The translations under genes and the position numbers were made by a program. From contig NZ_FNBT01000003.1 of the NCBI RefSeq assembly GCF_900102425.1, forward strand, positions 248,001 to 312,000: a stretch of 64,000 bases of DNA, in the 5' to 3' direction. A model generated the notes under the pieces. The model was not told the origin of the DNA. It did no database searches and saw only the letters and a program-made list of their open reading frames with translations. The DNA comes from Blastococcus aurantiacus. GTDB lineage: Bacteria; Actinomycetota; Actinomycetes; Mycobacteriales; Geodermatophilaceae. Of this stretch, positions 1 to 8,085 are shown one piece after another. Each line of letters opens with the position of its first letter. The first letter of the stretch is position 1.

Positions 1-27
1 GAGGCCGGCCTCCGTCATCCGGTTGCG

Positions 28-44
28 TACGAGGTAAACTCGTA
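28..44. promoter_or_regulatory. operator-like palindrome
   Basis: A perfect 6-bp inverted repeat, TACGAG and CTCGTA, is separated by GTAAA. It lies in non-coding sequence about 100 bp before the first gene. It may be an operator for a gene left of the window; the binding protein is unknown. Confidence 0.3.
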
Positions 45-57
45 GGCGACGAGGCAG

Positions 58-92
58 CTGCCGGGCCCGACCCCTCTGGGGTGGCCCGGCAG
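58..92. terminator. hairpin terminator at the left edge
   Basis: A 10-bp perfect GC-rich stem (58-67 with 83-92) encloses a 15-nt loop. It sits between the unseen left neighbour and the first gene, so it probably ends that neighbour's transcript. Confidence 0.45.
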
Positions 93-131
93 TCGTCTGT
101 CGCGCTCCCTCGCCGCAGTCGCGCGTGCGCC

Positions 132-137
132 TAGGGT
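132..137 (+). promoter_or_regulatory. -10 box TAGGGT, leaderless layout
   Basis: TAGGGT lies 6 nt before the ATG at 144. A transcription start 6-7 nt downstream would coincide with the start codon, so the mRNA is likely leaderless. Confidence 0.5.
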
Positions 138-143
138 CTGCCC

Positions 144-1409
144 ATGCGCGGCTCGGAGGATCACGTGATCGACGTCGGCGCGCTGCTCCAAAAGGTGGAG
201 GACGCAGCCCCCATCGAGGCCGTCGAGGTCATCGCCGCGGAGCTCGGCGCGATGGTCGGCGCCCGGCTGGTCACTTTTCTGATCGCCGACTTCAGCGGCC
301 GCTCGGTCGTCCGGCTCACCTCCTCCGAGCCCGTCTCCGGCGCCCGCCGGCACGGTGCCGACCAGGCCGAGACGCTGCCCCTCGCCGACACGCCCTACGA
401 GCAAGTACTGCGCACCCAGCGCCCCGACGTCGAAAGCGCCGATGGGGGCGCCCGGGTCATCGTCCCGGTCACCGACCGCGGCGACGCCATCGGTCTCCTG
501 GAGCTGACGCTCCCCCGGCGTCCCAGCGCCGCGGAGGTCGACGAGATCGGCAGCGCAGCGCACGCCCTGGCCTACGTGGTCATCGCCGCGCGGCGGCACA
601 CCGACGTCTTCGAGTGGGGGCAGCGCTCGCTGCCCTTCTCCCTCGCCGCGGAGATCCAGCGCCGCCTGCTGCCGGCCTCCTACAACTGCGAGGCAGGCCA
701 GTTCACCCTCGCCGGCTGGCTCGAGCCCGCCGGCTCGGTCGGCGGGGACACCTTCGACTACTCCCTCGACCGCAACCGCCTGCAGATCTCGATCACGGAT
801 GCCGTGGGTCACCAGGTGGAGGCCGCGCTGCTGGCCACGCTCCTGGTCGGTAGTCTCCGCAACAGCCGCCGCCGGGGACTGGACCTTGCGGAGCAGGCCG
901 CGGAGGCCAACGACGCGCTGGCCGAGAACTCCGAGCCCGGCCAGTTCGTCACCGGGCAGCTGCTCACCGTCGACCTCACCACCGGGCTCGCCCAGGTCAT
1001 CAACGCCGGTCACACCCTGCCGCTGCGCCTGCGCGACGGGCGGGTGGAGGAGGTGGGACTGCGCGTCGAGCCGCCGTTCGGCGTCCTCCCGGGCAAGACG
1101 TTCGAGGTGCAGTCGTTCCCGCTCGAGCCCGGGGACCGGATCGTGTTCCTGACCGACGGCATGCTCGAGCGCAACGCCGCGACTCTCGACGTCGCCGCGG
1201 CGCTCGCCGACAGCGCCGCCCTGCACCCGCGCGAGGTGGTCCACGAGCTGGGCGCCGCGGTCCTCCGCGCCACGGACAACGACCTGAAGGACGATGCCAC
1301 GATGGTCTGCCTTGACTGGTACGGCGGCCCGCAGCGGGAACGCAGCACCCAGTACGGCGCCGACCCGGAGCGCGCCTCGGGCGTGGGCACCTCCGCGCGC
1401 CCGGACTGA
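144..1409 (+). CDS. PP2C/SpoIIE-type serine phosphatase with GAF-like sensor
   Basis: A 421-aa soluble protein. Residues ~10-160 look like a GAF-type sensor. Residues ~190-400 carry the SpoIIE/PPM series: GGDTFDY, DAVGHQVEAAL, NAGHTLPLR, FLTDGML and DDATMVCL, whose aspartates bind the two metals. Family members dephosphorylate anti-sigma-factor antagonists in partner-switching systems. No anti-sigma or antagonist gene is adjacent, so the target is unknown. The DxxGHG motif reads DAVGHQ, a mild divergence. The ATG is chosen because of the -10 box 6 nt upstream. Confidence 0.85.
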   Translation: MRGSEDHVIDVGALLQKVEDAAPIEAVEVIAAELGAMVGARLVTFLIADFSGRSVVRLTSSEPVSGARRHGADQAETLPLADTPYEQVLRTQRPDVESADGGARVIVPVTDRGDAIGLLELTLPRRPSAAEVDEIGSAAHALAYVVIAARRHTDVFEWGQRSLPFSLAAEIQRRLLPASYNCEAGQFTLAGWLEPAGSVGGDTFDYSLDRNRLQISITDAVGHQVEAALLATLLVGSLRNSRRRGLDLAEQAAEANDALAENSEPGQFVTGQLLTVDLTTGLAQVINAGHTLPLRLRDGRVEEVGLRVEPPFGVLPGKTFEVQSFPLEPGDRIVFLTDGMLERNAATLDVAAALADSAALHPREVVHELGAAVLRATDNDLKDDATMVCLDWYGGPQRERSTQYGADPERASGVGTSARPD

Positions 1410-1440
1410 CCCGGCACCCGGCCGGTACGGTTCAGCCACG

Positions 1441-2118
1441 ATGCGCATCGATCGGGCCGGGTGGCCTTTCCTCACCGGACCCCTGCTCCCCGCCGCCGTC
1501 CTGGCCGGCGCCGGCCGGGCCACCGGGCGTCACGGCCTCGGCCGGGCGGCCTGGCCCTTCCTGGCGCTCTCGGCCTACATGGCGCTCTTCTTCCGCGACC
1601 CGGACCGGCGCTGCGACCGGACCCCGGCGGGGCCGGACGAGGTGCTCTCCCCCGCTGACGGCGTCGTGATGGTCGCCGGGGAGCCGCAGGAGGGCGTCGC
1701 GCCCGACGGCGACTGGCAGCAGGTGAGCGTGTTCCTGTCCGTCGTCGACGTGCACGTCAACCGGTCGCCCTACCGCGGCGAGGTCGTCGAGAGCTCCTAC
1801 CGCAAGGGCAGCTTCCTGGCCGCCTACCGCCGCGAGTCCGCCCACCGCAACGAGCGCAGCGAGCTGTGGCTCAGGGACTCCGAGGGCCCCGCCACCCGCA
1901 CCGTCGTCTTCCGGCAGATCGTCGGCGTGCTGGCCCGCCGCATCGTGACCCGCACCGCCGTCGGCCGGCACCTCGAGACCGGCGAACGGATGGGTCTGAT
2001 GAAGTTCGGCTCGCGGATGGACGTCTTCGTGCCGCCCGCGTGCGAGCTCACCGTGACGAAGGGACAGCGCGTGCGGGGCGGCGAGACCGTCATCGCCCGC
2101 TGGCCCGCGACCCGCTGA
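1441..2118 (+). CDS. psd: phosphatidylserine decarboxylase
   Basis: A 225-aa proenzyme that decarboxylates phosphatidylserine to phosphatidylethanolamine at the membrane. Visible are an N-terminal hydrophobic stretch (~10-50), SPADG (70-74), DVHVNRSP (103-110) and FGSR (189-192). In this family the Gly-Ser bond of that last motif self-cleaves to create the pyruvoyl group. The length fits the short archaeal/actinobacterial class. The ATG is preceded by TACGGT 9 nt upstream (1426-1431). pssA follows 8 nt after the stop, so substrate-making and substrate-using enzymes form one operon. Confidence 0.92.
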   Translation: MRIDRAGWPFLTGPLLPAAVLAGAGRATGRHGLGRAAWPFLALSAYMALFFRDPDRRCDRTPAGPDEVLSPADGVVMVAGEPQEGVAPDGDWQQVSVFLSVVDVHVNRSPYRGEVVESSYRKGSFLAAYRRESAHRNERSELWLRDSEGPATRTVVFRQIVGVLARRIVTRTAVGRHLETGERMGLMKFGSRMDVFVPPACELTVTKGQRVRGGETVIARWPATR

Positions 2119-2126
2119 GGTCCGCG

Positions 2127-2924
2127 GTGCCGACCCGGCGCACGGCCACCGTCGAGTTCGTCCGCGGGTCCGTCCGCGGCTCCCGACGACGCGCCCTGGC
2201 GACCCTGCCCAGCCTCTTCACCCTCGCCAACATGGGATGCGGCTTCGGCGCGATCCTGGTGTCCATCCGCGGCGAGCACGAGCTGGCGGCGGTCCTCATC
2301 GGGCTGTCGGTGCTCTTCGACATCGTCGACGGCGCGGTGGCCCGCAAGGTCGGCGCCGTCACCCCCTTCGGGCTCCAGTTCGACTCGCTAGCCGACCTCG
2401 TGTCCTTCGGGCTCGCCCCCTCGCTCATCGCCTTCACGCTGTTCTCCGAGGGCCGGGAGAAGTGGGACGTGCTGGCCTGGGTCGTCTGCTTCCTCTGGGT
2501 CGCGTGCGCCGCCATCCGGCTCGCCCGCTTCAACGTCACCATCGACCCGACCGCCGACAAGCGGTACTTCACCGGCCTGCCCAGCCCCGGCGCGGCCGCC
2601 GTGGTGCTGGCCTCGGTGTTCGCCTTCGACGACCAGATGCAGGGCCGGGACCGGCTGTGGGTGCTGCTGGTCATGGCGGTTCCGGCGCTGCTGATGGTGA
2701 GCAACGTCCGCTACCGCTCGTTCCGCTCGCTGGTCAGCCCGCGCAGCGGCAAGCCCTACGGCCCGGTGGCGGTGGCCGCGGTGCTCGTCGTCGCCCTCGC
2801 GGTGGCGCCGGTCGTCACCGCGATCGTGCTGGCCTACGGCTACCTGTTCGCACCGGTCCTCGTGCCGGTACTGACCCCGCTGGCCCGGTTCGTGCCGGCC
2901 TCGGTGAAGGAGGCGCTCTCGTGA
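2127..2924 (+). CDS. pssA: CDP-diacylglycerol--serine O-phosphatidyltransferase
   Basis: A 265-aa integral membrane enzyme that makes phosphatidylserine from CDP-diacylglycerol and serine, feeding psd just upstream. The CDP-alcohol phosphotransferase signature is intact: D68-G69, A72-R73, G82, D86, D90. Several hydrophobic helices follow to the C terminus. The GTG start is 8 nt after the psd stop; longer readings overlap psd in another frame and are not supported. Its stop codon overlaps the GTG of the repeat peptide beginning at 2921. Confidence 0.92.
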   Translation: MPTRRTATVEFVRGSVRGSRRRALATLPSLFTLANMGCGFGAILVSIRGEHELAAVLIGLSVLFDIVDGAVARKVGAVTPFGLQFDSLADLVSFGLAPSLIAFTLFSEGREKWDVLAWVVCFLWVACAAIRLARFNVTIDPTADKRYFTGLPSPGAAAVVLASVFAFDDQMQGRDRLWVLLVMAVPALLMVSNVRYRSFRSLVSPRSGKPYGPVAVAAVLVVALAVAPVVTAIVLAYGYLFAPVLVPVLTPLARFVPASVKEALS

Positions 2925-3000
2925 CCGAGCTCGCGAGGCCACGCGAGGACAGTGCAGCGGCGCGCACGGGAACGACGAGCGCCGGCGAGGAGGGCACGTG
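2921..3000 (+). repeat. 80-bp coding intergenic repeat, copy A (26-aa peptide)
   Basis: It starts with GTGACCGAGCTCGCGAG and ends with GACGAGCGCCGGCGAGGAGG plus a GTG. It reads as a 26-codon ORF beginning VTELA and ending TSAGEEGT. The first GTG overlaps the pssA stop (GTGA), and the peptide's TGA overlaps the GTG of the next gene (GTGA). Exactly the same length and layout recurs at 49456-49535. The repeat supplies the Shine-Dalgarno sequence of the downstream gene. Confidence 0.7.
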
Positions 3001-3474
3001 AGCGTGCGGCCGATCCGCCCCGACGACATCCCGGCCGTCGTGGGGCTGGTGCGCGAGCTGGCCGACTACGAGCGGGCCCTGTCCGAGGTGCACCTCACCG
3101 AGGAGCAGCTGCGCGCGTCCCTGTTCGGCGACTCCCCCGCCCTGTTCGGCCACGTCGCCCGGGACGACGACGGGACGGTCGTCGGCGTCGCCCTGTGGTT
3201 CCTGAACTTCTCCACCTGGCGGGGTACCCACGGCATCTACCTCGAGGACCTCTACGTCCAGCCGGGGCACCGGGGACGCGGTCTGGGGCGGGAGCTGCTG
3301 CGCACGCTGGCCGCAGTCTGCGTGGAGCGGGGCTACTCGCGCCTGGAGTGGTCGGTGCTCGACTGGAACACCCCGTCGATCGACTTCTACCGGGCCGCCG
3401 GCGCCGTCCCCATGGACGAGTGGACCGTCTTCCGGCTCACCGACGAGGCGCTGACCGGCTTCGCCGGGCACTAG
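2998..3474 (+). CDS. GNAT N-acetyltransferase (spermidine/thialysine acetyltransferase-like)
   Basis: A 158-aa single-domain GNAT. The acetyl-CoA loop reads QPGHRGRGLG (~88-97), preceded by IYLEDLYV and followed by SVLDWNTPSIDFYRAAGA. This arrangement resembles the SSAT-like diamine/thialysine acetyltransferases, but the substrate is inference. The GTG overlaps the end of the repeat peptide, and GAGGAGG from the repeat serves as its ribosome binding site. Confidence 0.8.
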   Translation: MSVRPIRPDDIPAVVGLVRELADYERALSEVHLTEEQLRASLFGDSPALFGHVARDDDGTVVGVALWFLNFSTWRGTHGIYLEDLYVQPGHRGRGLGRELLRTLAAVCVERGYSRLEWSVLDWNTPSIDFYRAAGAVPMDEWTVFRLTDEALTGFAGH

Positions 3475-3477
3475 CGT
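3472..3477 (+). promoter_or_regulatory. -10 box TAGCGT, leaderless layout
   Basis: TAGCGT overlaps the upstream TAG stop and lies 7 nt before the GTG at 3485, which is why that GTG is preferred over the one at 3476. Confidence 0.5.
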
Positions 3478-3484
3478 GGCGCCC

Positions 3485-4267
<783 letters not shown>

Positions 4268-4277
4268 CGGCCCGGCG

Positions 4278-4745
4278 TCACCGATCGAGGTAGGCCAGCC
4301 GGGCCTCGGGCGTCATGAGCAGGTAGACGGCGGCTGCGGCCAGGGCCAGGGCGGGCACCCCGATCTCCGGACGGCCGGCCTGGAAGGCGACGAGCCCCGA
4401 GGCGGCGAACAGGATCTGCAGCGCGATCACCGGCCCCCTGGCCCAGCCCGCGAGACGGCGCAGCCCCGCCGCCGCCGCGCCCAGCAGCGCCGCCACCAGA
4501 CCCACCAGGACAACCTCCGCCAGCGCCCGCGGCACGCTCTCCGGATCGCCGGTGAGGGTCAGCCACAGCAGCAGGACGGCGAGGACGACGAAGACCGCTG
4601 CCTCCCCGGCGACGACGACGGCGGCCTGCCGGACCGACCGCGGCGCCTCGGGACGCGGCTGCTGCGGCCGGGCCTCCGGTGCCGGGGTGACCGCGCCGAA
4701 GAGGCGATCGGCCAGCCGGCGAGGCTGCGGCGTCTGCTCGGGCAC
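4278..4745 (-). CDS. small integral membrane protein, unknown function
   Basis: A 155-aa protein with a ~40-residue Pro/Arg/Gln-rich N-terminal tail and about four hydrophobic helices (~42-62, 72-95, 100-120, 125-145). No catalytic motif is visible and I do not recognise the family. It is transcribed away from the lipid kinase gene. GTG was chosen because TAATCT lies 7 nt upstream. Confidence 0.6.
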   Translation of the reverse strand: MPEQTPQPRRLADRLFGAVTPAPEARPQQPRPEAPRSVRQAAVVVAGEAAVFVVLAVLLLWLTLTGDPESVPRALAEVVLVGLVAALLGAAAAGLRRLAGWARGPVIALQILFAASGLVAFQAGRPEIGVPALALAAAAVYLLMTPEARLAYLDR

Positions 4746-4752
4746 GACGGCG

Positions 4753-4758
4753 AGATTA
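4753..4758 (-). promoter_or_regulatory. -10 box TAATCT, leaderless layout
   Basis: On the minus strand TAATCT is 7 nt before the GTG at 4745. It is back to back with the promoter at 4826. Confidence 0.5.
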
Positions 4759-4825
4759 CGCGGCGCCCTGCCCGAGGCTGCGTCGTCGCCGGCTGCACCT
4801 CCCACGACCCGCGCGGGCGCGCCGT

Positions 4826-4831
4826 TAGCCT
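4826..4831 (+). promoter_or_regulatory. -10 box TAGCCT, leaderless layout
   Basis: TAGCCT is 7 nt before the ATG at 4839. With the minus-strand box at 4753 it forms a compact divergent leaderless pair. Confidence 0.5.
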
Positions 4832-4838
4832 GGAGTTC

Positions 4839-5864
4839 ATGCGTGCGCTCGTGGTGGTCAACCCGGCGGCGACCAGCACCACGGCCAAGATGCGCGACGT
4901 GCTCGTCGGCGCGCTGGCCAGCGAGCTCAAGGTCGACGTCGCCGAGACCGAGCACCGCGGCCACGGCCGGGAGCTCGGCGCCCGTGCCGCTGCTGACGGC
5001 CTGGACCTCGTGGTCACCCTCGGCGGGGACGGCACCGTCAACGAGGTGGTCAACGGGCTGCTCGAGCGCGGCCCCGGCCCGCACCTCCCCACGCTGGCCG
5101 TGGTGCCGGGCGGCTCGACCAACGTCTTCTCCCGTGCGCTGGGGCGCTCCCGCGATCCGGTCGAGGCCACCGCCGAGATCCTGGGGTCCATCCGGGCGGG
5201 GCGGACCAGGACGGTGTCGCTGGGCACGGCCAGCGCCACGGGCACCAGCACCGCGCCGCTGACCGAACGCGACCCGGCCGCCGCCGCCCGCAACGCCGCC
5301 GCCGACGCGGCCGCCTCGGAGCCGGAGTGGACCCCGCCCCGCTGGTTCGTGTTCGCCGCCGGGCTCGGCTTCGACGCCGAGGTCATCGCGCGGGTCGAGG
5401 CGCAGCGGGCCCGCGGGCGGCGGTCCACCGGGGCCCTGTACGTGCGGGAGGCCACCAGCGCCTTCCTCACCGGCCGCGAGCGGCGCCGTCCGGCGATGAC
5501 GCTGCACGTCCCCGGGGAGCCCGACGTCCGGGACCTGTTCCTCTGCCTGGTGTCGAACGTCAGCCCGTGGACCTACCTGGGGGCCCGGCCGGTCAACCCG
5601 TCGCCCGAGGCGTCCTTCGACGCCGCCCTCGACGTCTTCGCCCTGGGCCGCACCCACCCGGTCGGCATGCTGCGGACGCTGCGCCAGGCGCTGTCGGCGT
5701 CGCCCCGGTTCCGGGGCCGCGGTCTGCACCGCCGGCACGACCTGGAGGAGCTGTCGCTCAGCGCCGTCCGCCCGCAGGGCTGGCAGGTGGACGGCGACCA
5801 CCTGGGCACCGCGACGGGCCTGCGGCTGCGCTCGGTCCCGCACGCCCTGCGCGTCGTCTCCTGA
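4839..5864 (+). CDS. diacylglycerol kinase family lipid kinase
   Basis: A 341-aa protein with the DAGK catalytic fold. It begins VVNPAAT, has the nucleotide loop GGDGTVNEV, and a second conserved block PGGSTNVFSRALG. The C-terminal half matches the YegS/DgkB beta-sandwich, with the typical VDGDHLG near the end. Members phosphorylate diacylglycerol or related lipids with ATP at the membrane. An Ala-rich insertion (~140-165) is not part of the core fold. This is the fourth lipid or phosphate gene in the first 6 kb. Confidence 0.85.
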   Translation: MRALVVVNPAATSTTAKMRDVLVGALASELKVDVAETEHRGHGRELGARAAADGLDLVVTLGGDGTVNEVVNGLLERGPGPHLPTLAVVPGGSTNVFSRALGRSRDPVEATAEILGSIRAGRTRTVSLGTASATGTSTAPLTERDPAAAARNAAADAAASEPEWTPPRWFVFAAGLGFDAEVIARVEAQRARGRRSTGALYVREATSAFLTGRERRRPAMTLHVPGEPDVRDLFLCLVSNVSPWTYLGARPVNPSPEASFDAALDVFALGRTHPVGMLRTLRQALSASPRFRGRGLHRRHDLEELSLSAVRPQGWQVDGDHLGTATGLRLRSVPHALRVVS

Positions 5865-5938
5865 GCTCCCTCAGCCAGGTATCGGCGGCTCGCGCAAGGG
5901 GGCTCGCCCTGCCGAGTGGCGGGCCTATCACGGGCGTG

Positions 5939-5952
5939 GTGAGCTTGCTCAC
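5939..5952. promoter_or_regulatory. CRP-type operator upstream of whiB1
   Basis: GTGAGCTTGCTCAC is a perfect palindrome with the CRP core GTGA-N6-TCAC. It lies ~217 bp before the whiB1 ATG and ~70 bp upstream of the start expected from the TTGACA at 5981. M. tuberculosis whiB1 is known to be controlled by the CRP homologue Rv3676. Confidence 0.55.
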
Positions 5953-5980
5953 GCGGGGGTCGGCGCCGGGCTGGTTTCGC

Positions 5981-6008
5981 TTGACAGGCGACGGTCTCGT
6001 GAAAGCAT
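5981..6008 (+). promoter_or_regulatory. likely whiB1 promoter
   Basis: A consensus -35 TTGACA (5981-5986) is followed after 16 nt by AAGCAT (6003-6008), a poor -10. Weakness at -10 fits activator dependence. The start would be near 6016, giving a ~150-nt leader. Apart from the regulatory elements listed here, 5865-6168 holds no gene. Confidence 0.45.
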
Positions 6009-6081
6009 CGCATCCAGAACGCAACCTGCCGGTAACAAGGCAGGCAGTCGCTGCCGTCAAGGCGCTGGTACCTCCGGTGTC

Positions 6082-6116
6082 GGTCCGGCCGCGTCGGTCC
6101 GGCCCCTGGCCGGACC
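6082..6116 (+). promoter_or_regulatory. three-arm alternative hairpin in the whiB1 leader
   Basis: GGTCCGGCC occurs twice (6082-6090 and 6096-6104), and its complement GGCCGGACC once (6108-6116). Either upstream arm can pair with the single downstream arm, so the two hairpins are mutually exclusive. A separate 6-bp hairpin lies at 6025-6044. No T-run follows, so this is not a simple terminator. Confidence 0.4.
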
Positions 6117-6168
6117 GGGTTCAGCGACTGATGTAGCACCCATTGACGACACCGAGGAGAACACAGCC

Positions 6169-6420
6169 ATGGACTGGCGCCACCGCGCGCTCTGCCGGGA
6201 CGAAGACCCCGAGCTGTTCTTCCCGATCGGGACGGCCGGCCCTGCAGTCGTCCAGATCGAGCAGGCCAAGGCCGTGTGCCAGCGCTGCCCCGTCGTGCAG
6301 TCGTGCCTGGACTGGGCCCTGAGCTCCGGCCAGGACTCCGGTGTGTGGGGCGGCCTGTCCGAGGACGAGCGACGGGCCCTCAAGCGCCGTCAGGCCCGTA
6401 CCCGGGTCCGCACCGCCTGA
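6169..6420 (+). CDS. whiB1: WhiB1-type iron-sulfur regulator
   Basis: An 83-aa Wbl protein with the four cluster cysteines C9, C37, C40 and C46, the VWGG turn, and a basic C terminus that binds DNA. M. tuberculosis WhiB1 is an essential, NO-sensitive [4Fe-4S] protein that binds the housekeeping sigma factor. The short length and the convergent pdtaS gene downstream match Rv3219-Rv3220c. GAGGAG lies ~10 nt before the ATG. The long structured leader sets it apart from the leaderless genes nearby. Confidence 0.93.
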   Translation: MDWRHRALCRDEDPELFFPIGTAGPAVVQIEQAKAVCQRCPVVQSCLDWALSSGQDSGVWGGLSEDERRALKRRQARTRVRTA

Positions 6421-6462
6421 CCTGGAGCACCACGGGCCGCTGGACGGCTCGGCGATCGCCAC

Positions 6463-6495
6463 GAGGCCGGTCCGGGATCCTCCCGGACCGGCCTC
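6463..6495. terminator. bidirectional terminator between whiB1 and pdtaS
   Basis: A perfect 15-bp stem (6463-6477 with 6481-6495) with a 3-nt TCC loop lies between two convergent genes. There is no T-run on either side, as is usual at this GC content. Confidence 0.75.
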
Positions 6496-6517
6496 GGCGT
6501 TCGTCCACCTGCTTCCG

Positions 6518-7999
6518 CTAACGGCGCGGCAGACCCGCGCCGGGGAGCGTGAGCACGACCTCGGTCCCCCGTTCCCCCGGCGGCACCCCCATCGCCAGGC
6601 TGCCGCCCAGCTCGCTCACCACGAGCGTCCGCACGATCTGCAGGCCCAGCCCCTGGCCGGCCGCCGGATCGAACTCCTCGGGCAGTCCACGTCCGTCGTC
6701 GCGCACCCGCACCACGAGGTCGTCACCGGTCCGCTCGGCGACCAGCTCGATGACCCCGGGCTCGCCCTCGGGGAAGGCGTGCTCCGCCGCGTTGTGCAGC
6801 AGCTCCGTCACGGCGAGGACGAGTGGCGTCGCGGTGGCCGCGGGCAGCTCCCCGAACGAGCCGGTGCGCCGCGTGCGCGCGGCCGGCCCGATAGAGGTGA
6901 GGTCGCCCAGCATGGGCATCACCTGGTCGAGCACCTGGTCGACGTCGACGACGTCCTCCCGGCTGCCCGCCAGCGTCTCGTGCACCACGGCGATCGAGGC
7001 GACGCGGCGCACCGACTCCTCCAGCGCCGCCCGCGCGGCCGGCTCGGTCATGCGCCGTGCCTGCAGCCGCAGCAGCGCGGCGACGGTCTGCAGGTTGTTC
7101 TTCACCCGGTGGTGGATCTCGCGGATCGTCGCGTCCTTGCTCAGCAACGCCCGGTCGCGGCGGCGGACGTCGGTCACGTCGCGGACCAGCACCAGCGCTC
7201 CCGCCTCGGCGCCGGGCGGCTGGAGCGGCAGGGCGCGCACGAGCATCGTCGCGGCGGCCGCCTCGACGTCCATGGGGTCGGGGAAGCGCCCGGCCACGGC
7301 GGCGGTGATGCCGGCGGCCACCTCCTCCCCGGCGACCCGCTCCCGGGCCGCTGCCCGGGTCACCTCGGCCAGGTCCCGGCCGACGACGTCACCGGCGACG
7401 CCGATGCGGCGGTAGGCCGACAGCGCGTTCGGGCTGGCGTAGACGGCCCTGCCCCGTCCGTCCAGCCGCAGCAGCCCGTCGCCCACCCGCGGGCTCATCT
7501 CGGCGTCCTGGAGCTTCTCCGGCGGGAAGGTCCCCGCCGACACCATGAGGCAGAGATCCGCGGCGATGTCCAGGTAGGTCAGCTCCAGGGTGGAGGGAGC
7601 GCGGGTCACGGCCAGGTTGGTGTCGCGGGCCAGCACCGCGACCACGACGCCGTCGTGACGGACCGGGATCACCTCGAGCCGGCGGGGTGCGGGTCCGGAC
7701 CAGTCCGGCGCCCCCTCGGTCACCGGCCGGCCCTCTCGGTAGGCGATCCGGAAGGGATGGGCGTCCTCCCCCGCGACCTCGACGCCGACCATGTCCTCGG
7801 GGCGGCTGGTCGGTGCGGTGAGCGGCCGCACCTGGGCGACGCACCACCACGACCCTTCGGCCAGCGGCACCCACAGGGTCAGGTCGGCGAAGGAGAGGTC
7901 GGCCAGCAGCTGCCAGTCGGCGACCAGGCGGCGGCAGTGGTCGATCTGCGCGGGGCTGGAGGCCGATCCACGGGTCAGGCGCTCGGAGAGGCTGTTCAT
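6518..7999 (-). CDS. pdtaS: PdtaS-type sensor histidine kinase
   Basis: A 493-aa cytosolic kinase. Residues ~15-160 form the GAF-like H_kinase_N domain and ~165-275 a PAS-like domain. The HisKA_2 box reads EIHHRVKNNLQTVAALL (294-310), with the phospho-histidine at 296/297. The HATPase part has an N-box at LLHNAAEHAF and G-boxes DDGRGLP and GQGLGLQIV. In mycobacteria PdtaS phosphorylates PdtaR, a receiver-ANTAR antiterminator. No receiver gene is in this window. TAGGCT lies 10 nt before the ATG, predicting a leader of only 3-4 nt. Confidence 0.9.
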   Translation of the reverse strand: MNSLSERLTRGSASSPAQIDHCRRLVADWQLLADLSFADLTLWVPLAEGSWWCVAQVRPLTAPTSRPEDMVGVEVAGEDAHPFRIAYREGRPVTEGAPDWSGPAPRRLEVIPVRHDGVVVAVLARDTNLAVTRAPSTLELTYLDIAADLCLMVSAGTFPPEKLQDAEMSPRVGDGLLRLDGRGRAVYASPNALSAYRRIGVAGDVVGRDLAEVTRAAARERVAGEEVAAGITAAVAGRFPDPMDVEAAAATMLVRALPLQPPGAEAGALVLVRDVTDVRRRDRALLSKDATIREIHHRVKNNLQTVAALLRLQARRMTEPAARAALEESVRRVASIAVVHETLAGSREDVVDVDQVLDQVMPMLGDLTSIGPAARTRRTGSFGELPAATATPLVLAVTELLHNAAEHAFPEGEPGVIELVAERTGDDLVVRVRDDGRGLPEEFDPAAGQGLGLQIVRTLVVSELGGSLAMGVPPGERGTEVVLTLPGAGLPRR

Positions 8000-8073
8000 G
8001 GTGCGACCGAGCCTATGGCCCCGTCCCGAGGATCGGCCCGAGCCTGCGAGGGTGGAGGGTGACGGGGTCCTTC

Positions 8074-8079
8074 TAGGCT
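8074..8079 (+). promoter_or_regulatory. -10 box TAGGCT, leaderless layout
   Basis: TAGGCT lies 6 nt before the GTG at 8086. Confidence 0.5.
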
Positions 8080-8085
8080 CGTCGC

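Noticed and set aside
15..1523. Long minus-strand ORF opposite the SpoIIE phosphatase
   Set aside because: It is antisense to a gene with clear catalytic motifs. It is rich in Arg/Gly/Val as expected from GC-rich shadow reading and matches no family.
5865..6168. Possible c-di-AMP or other known riboswitch in the whiB1 leader
   Set aside because: Hairpins are present, but I could not match the conserved core bases of any known riboswitch class.
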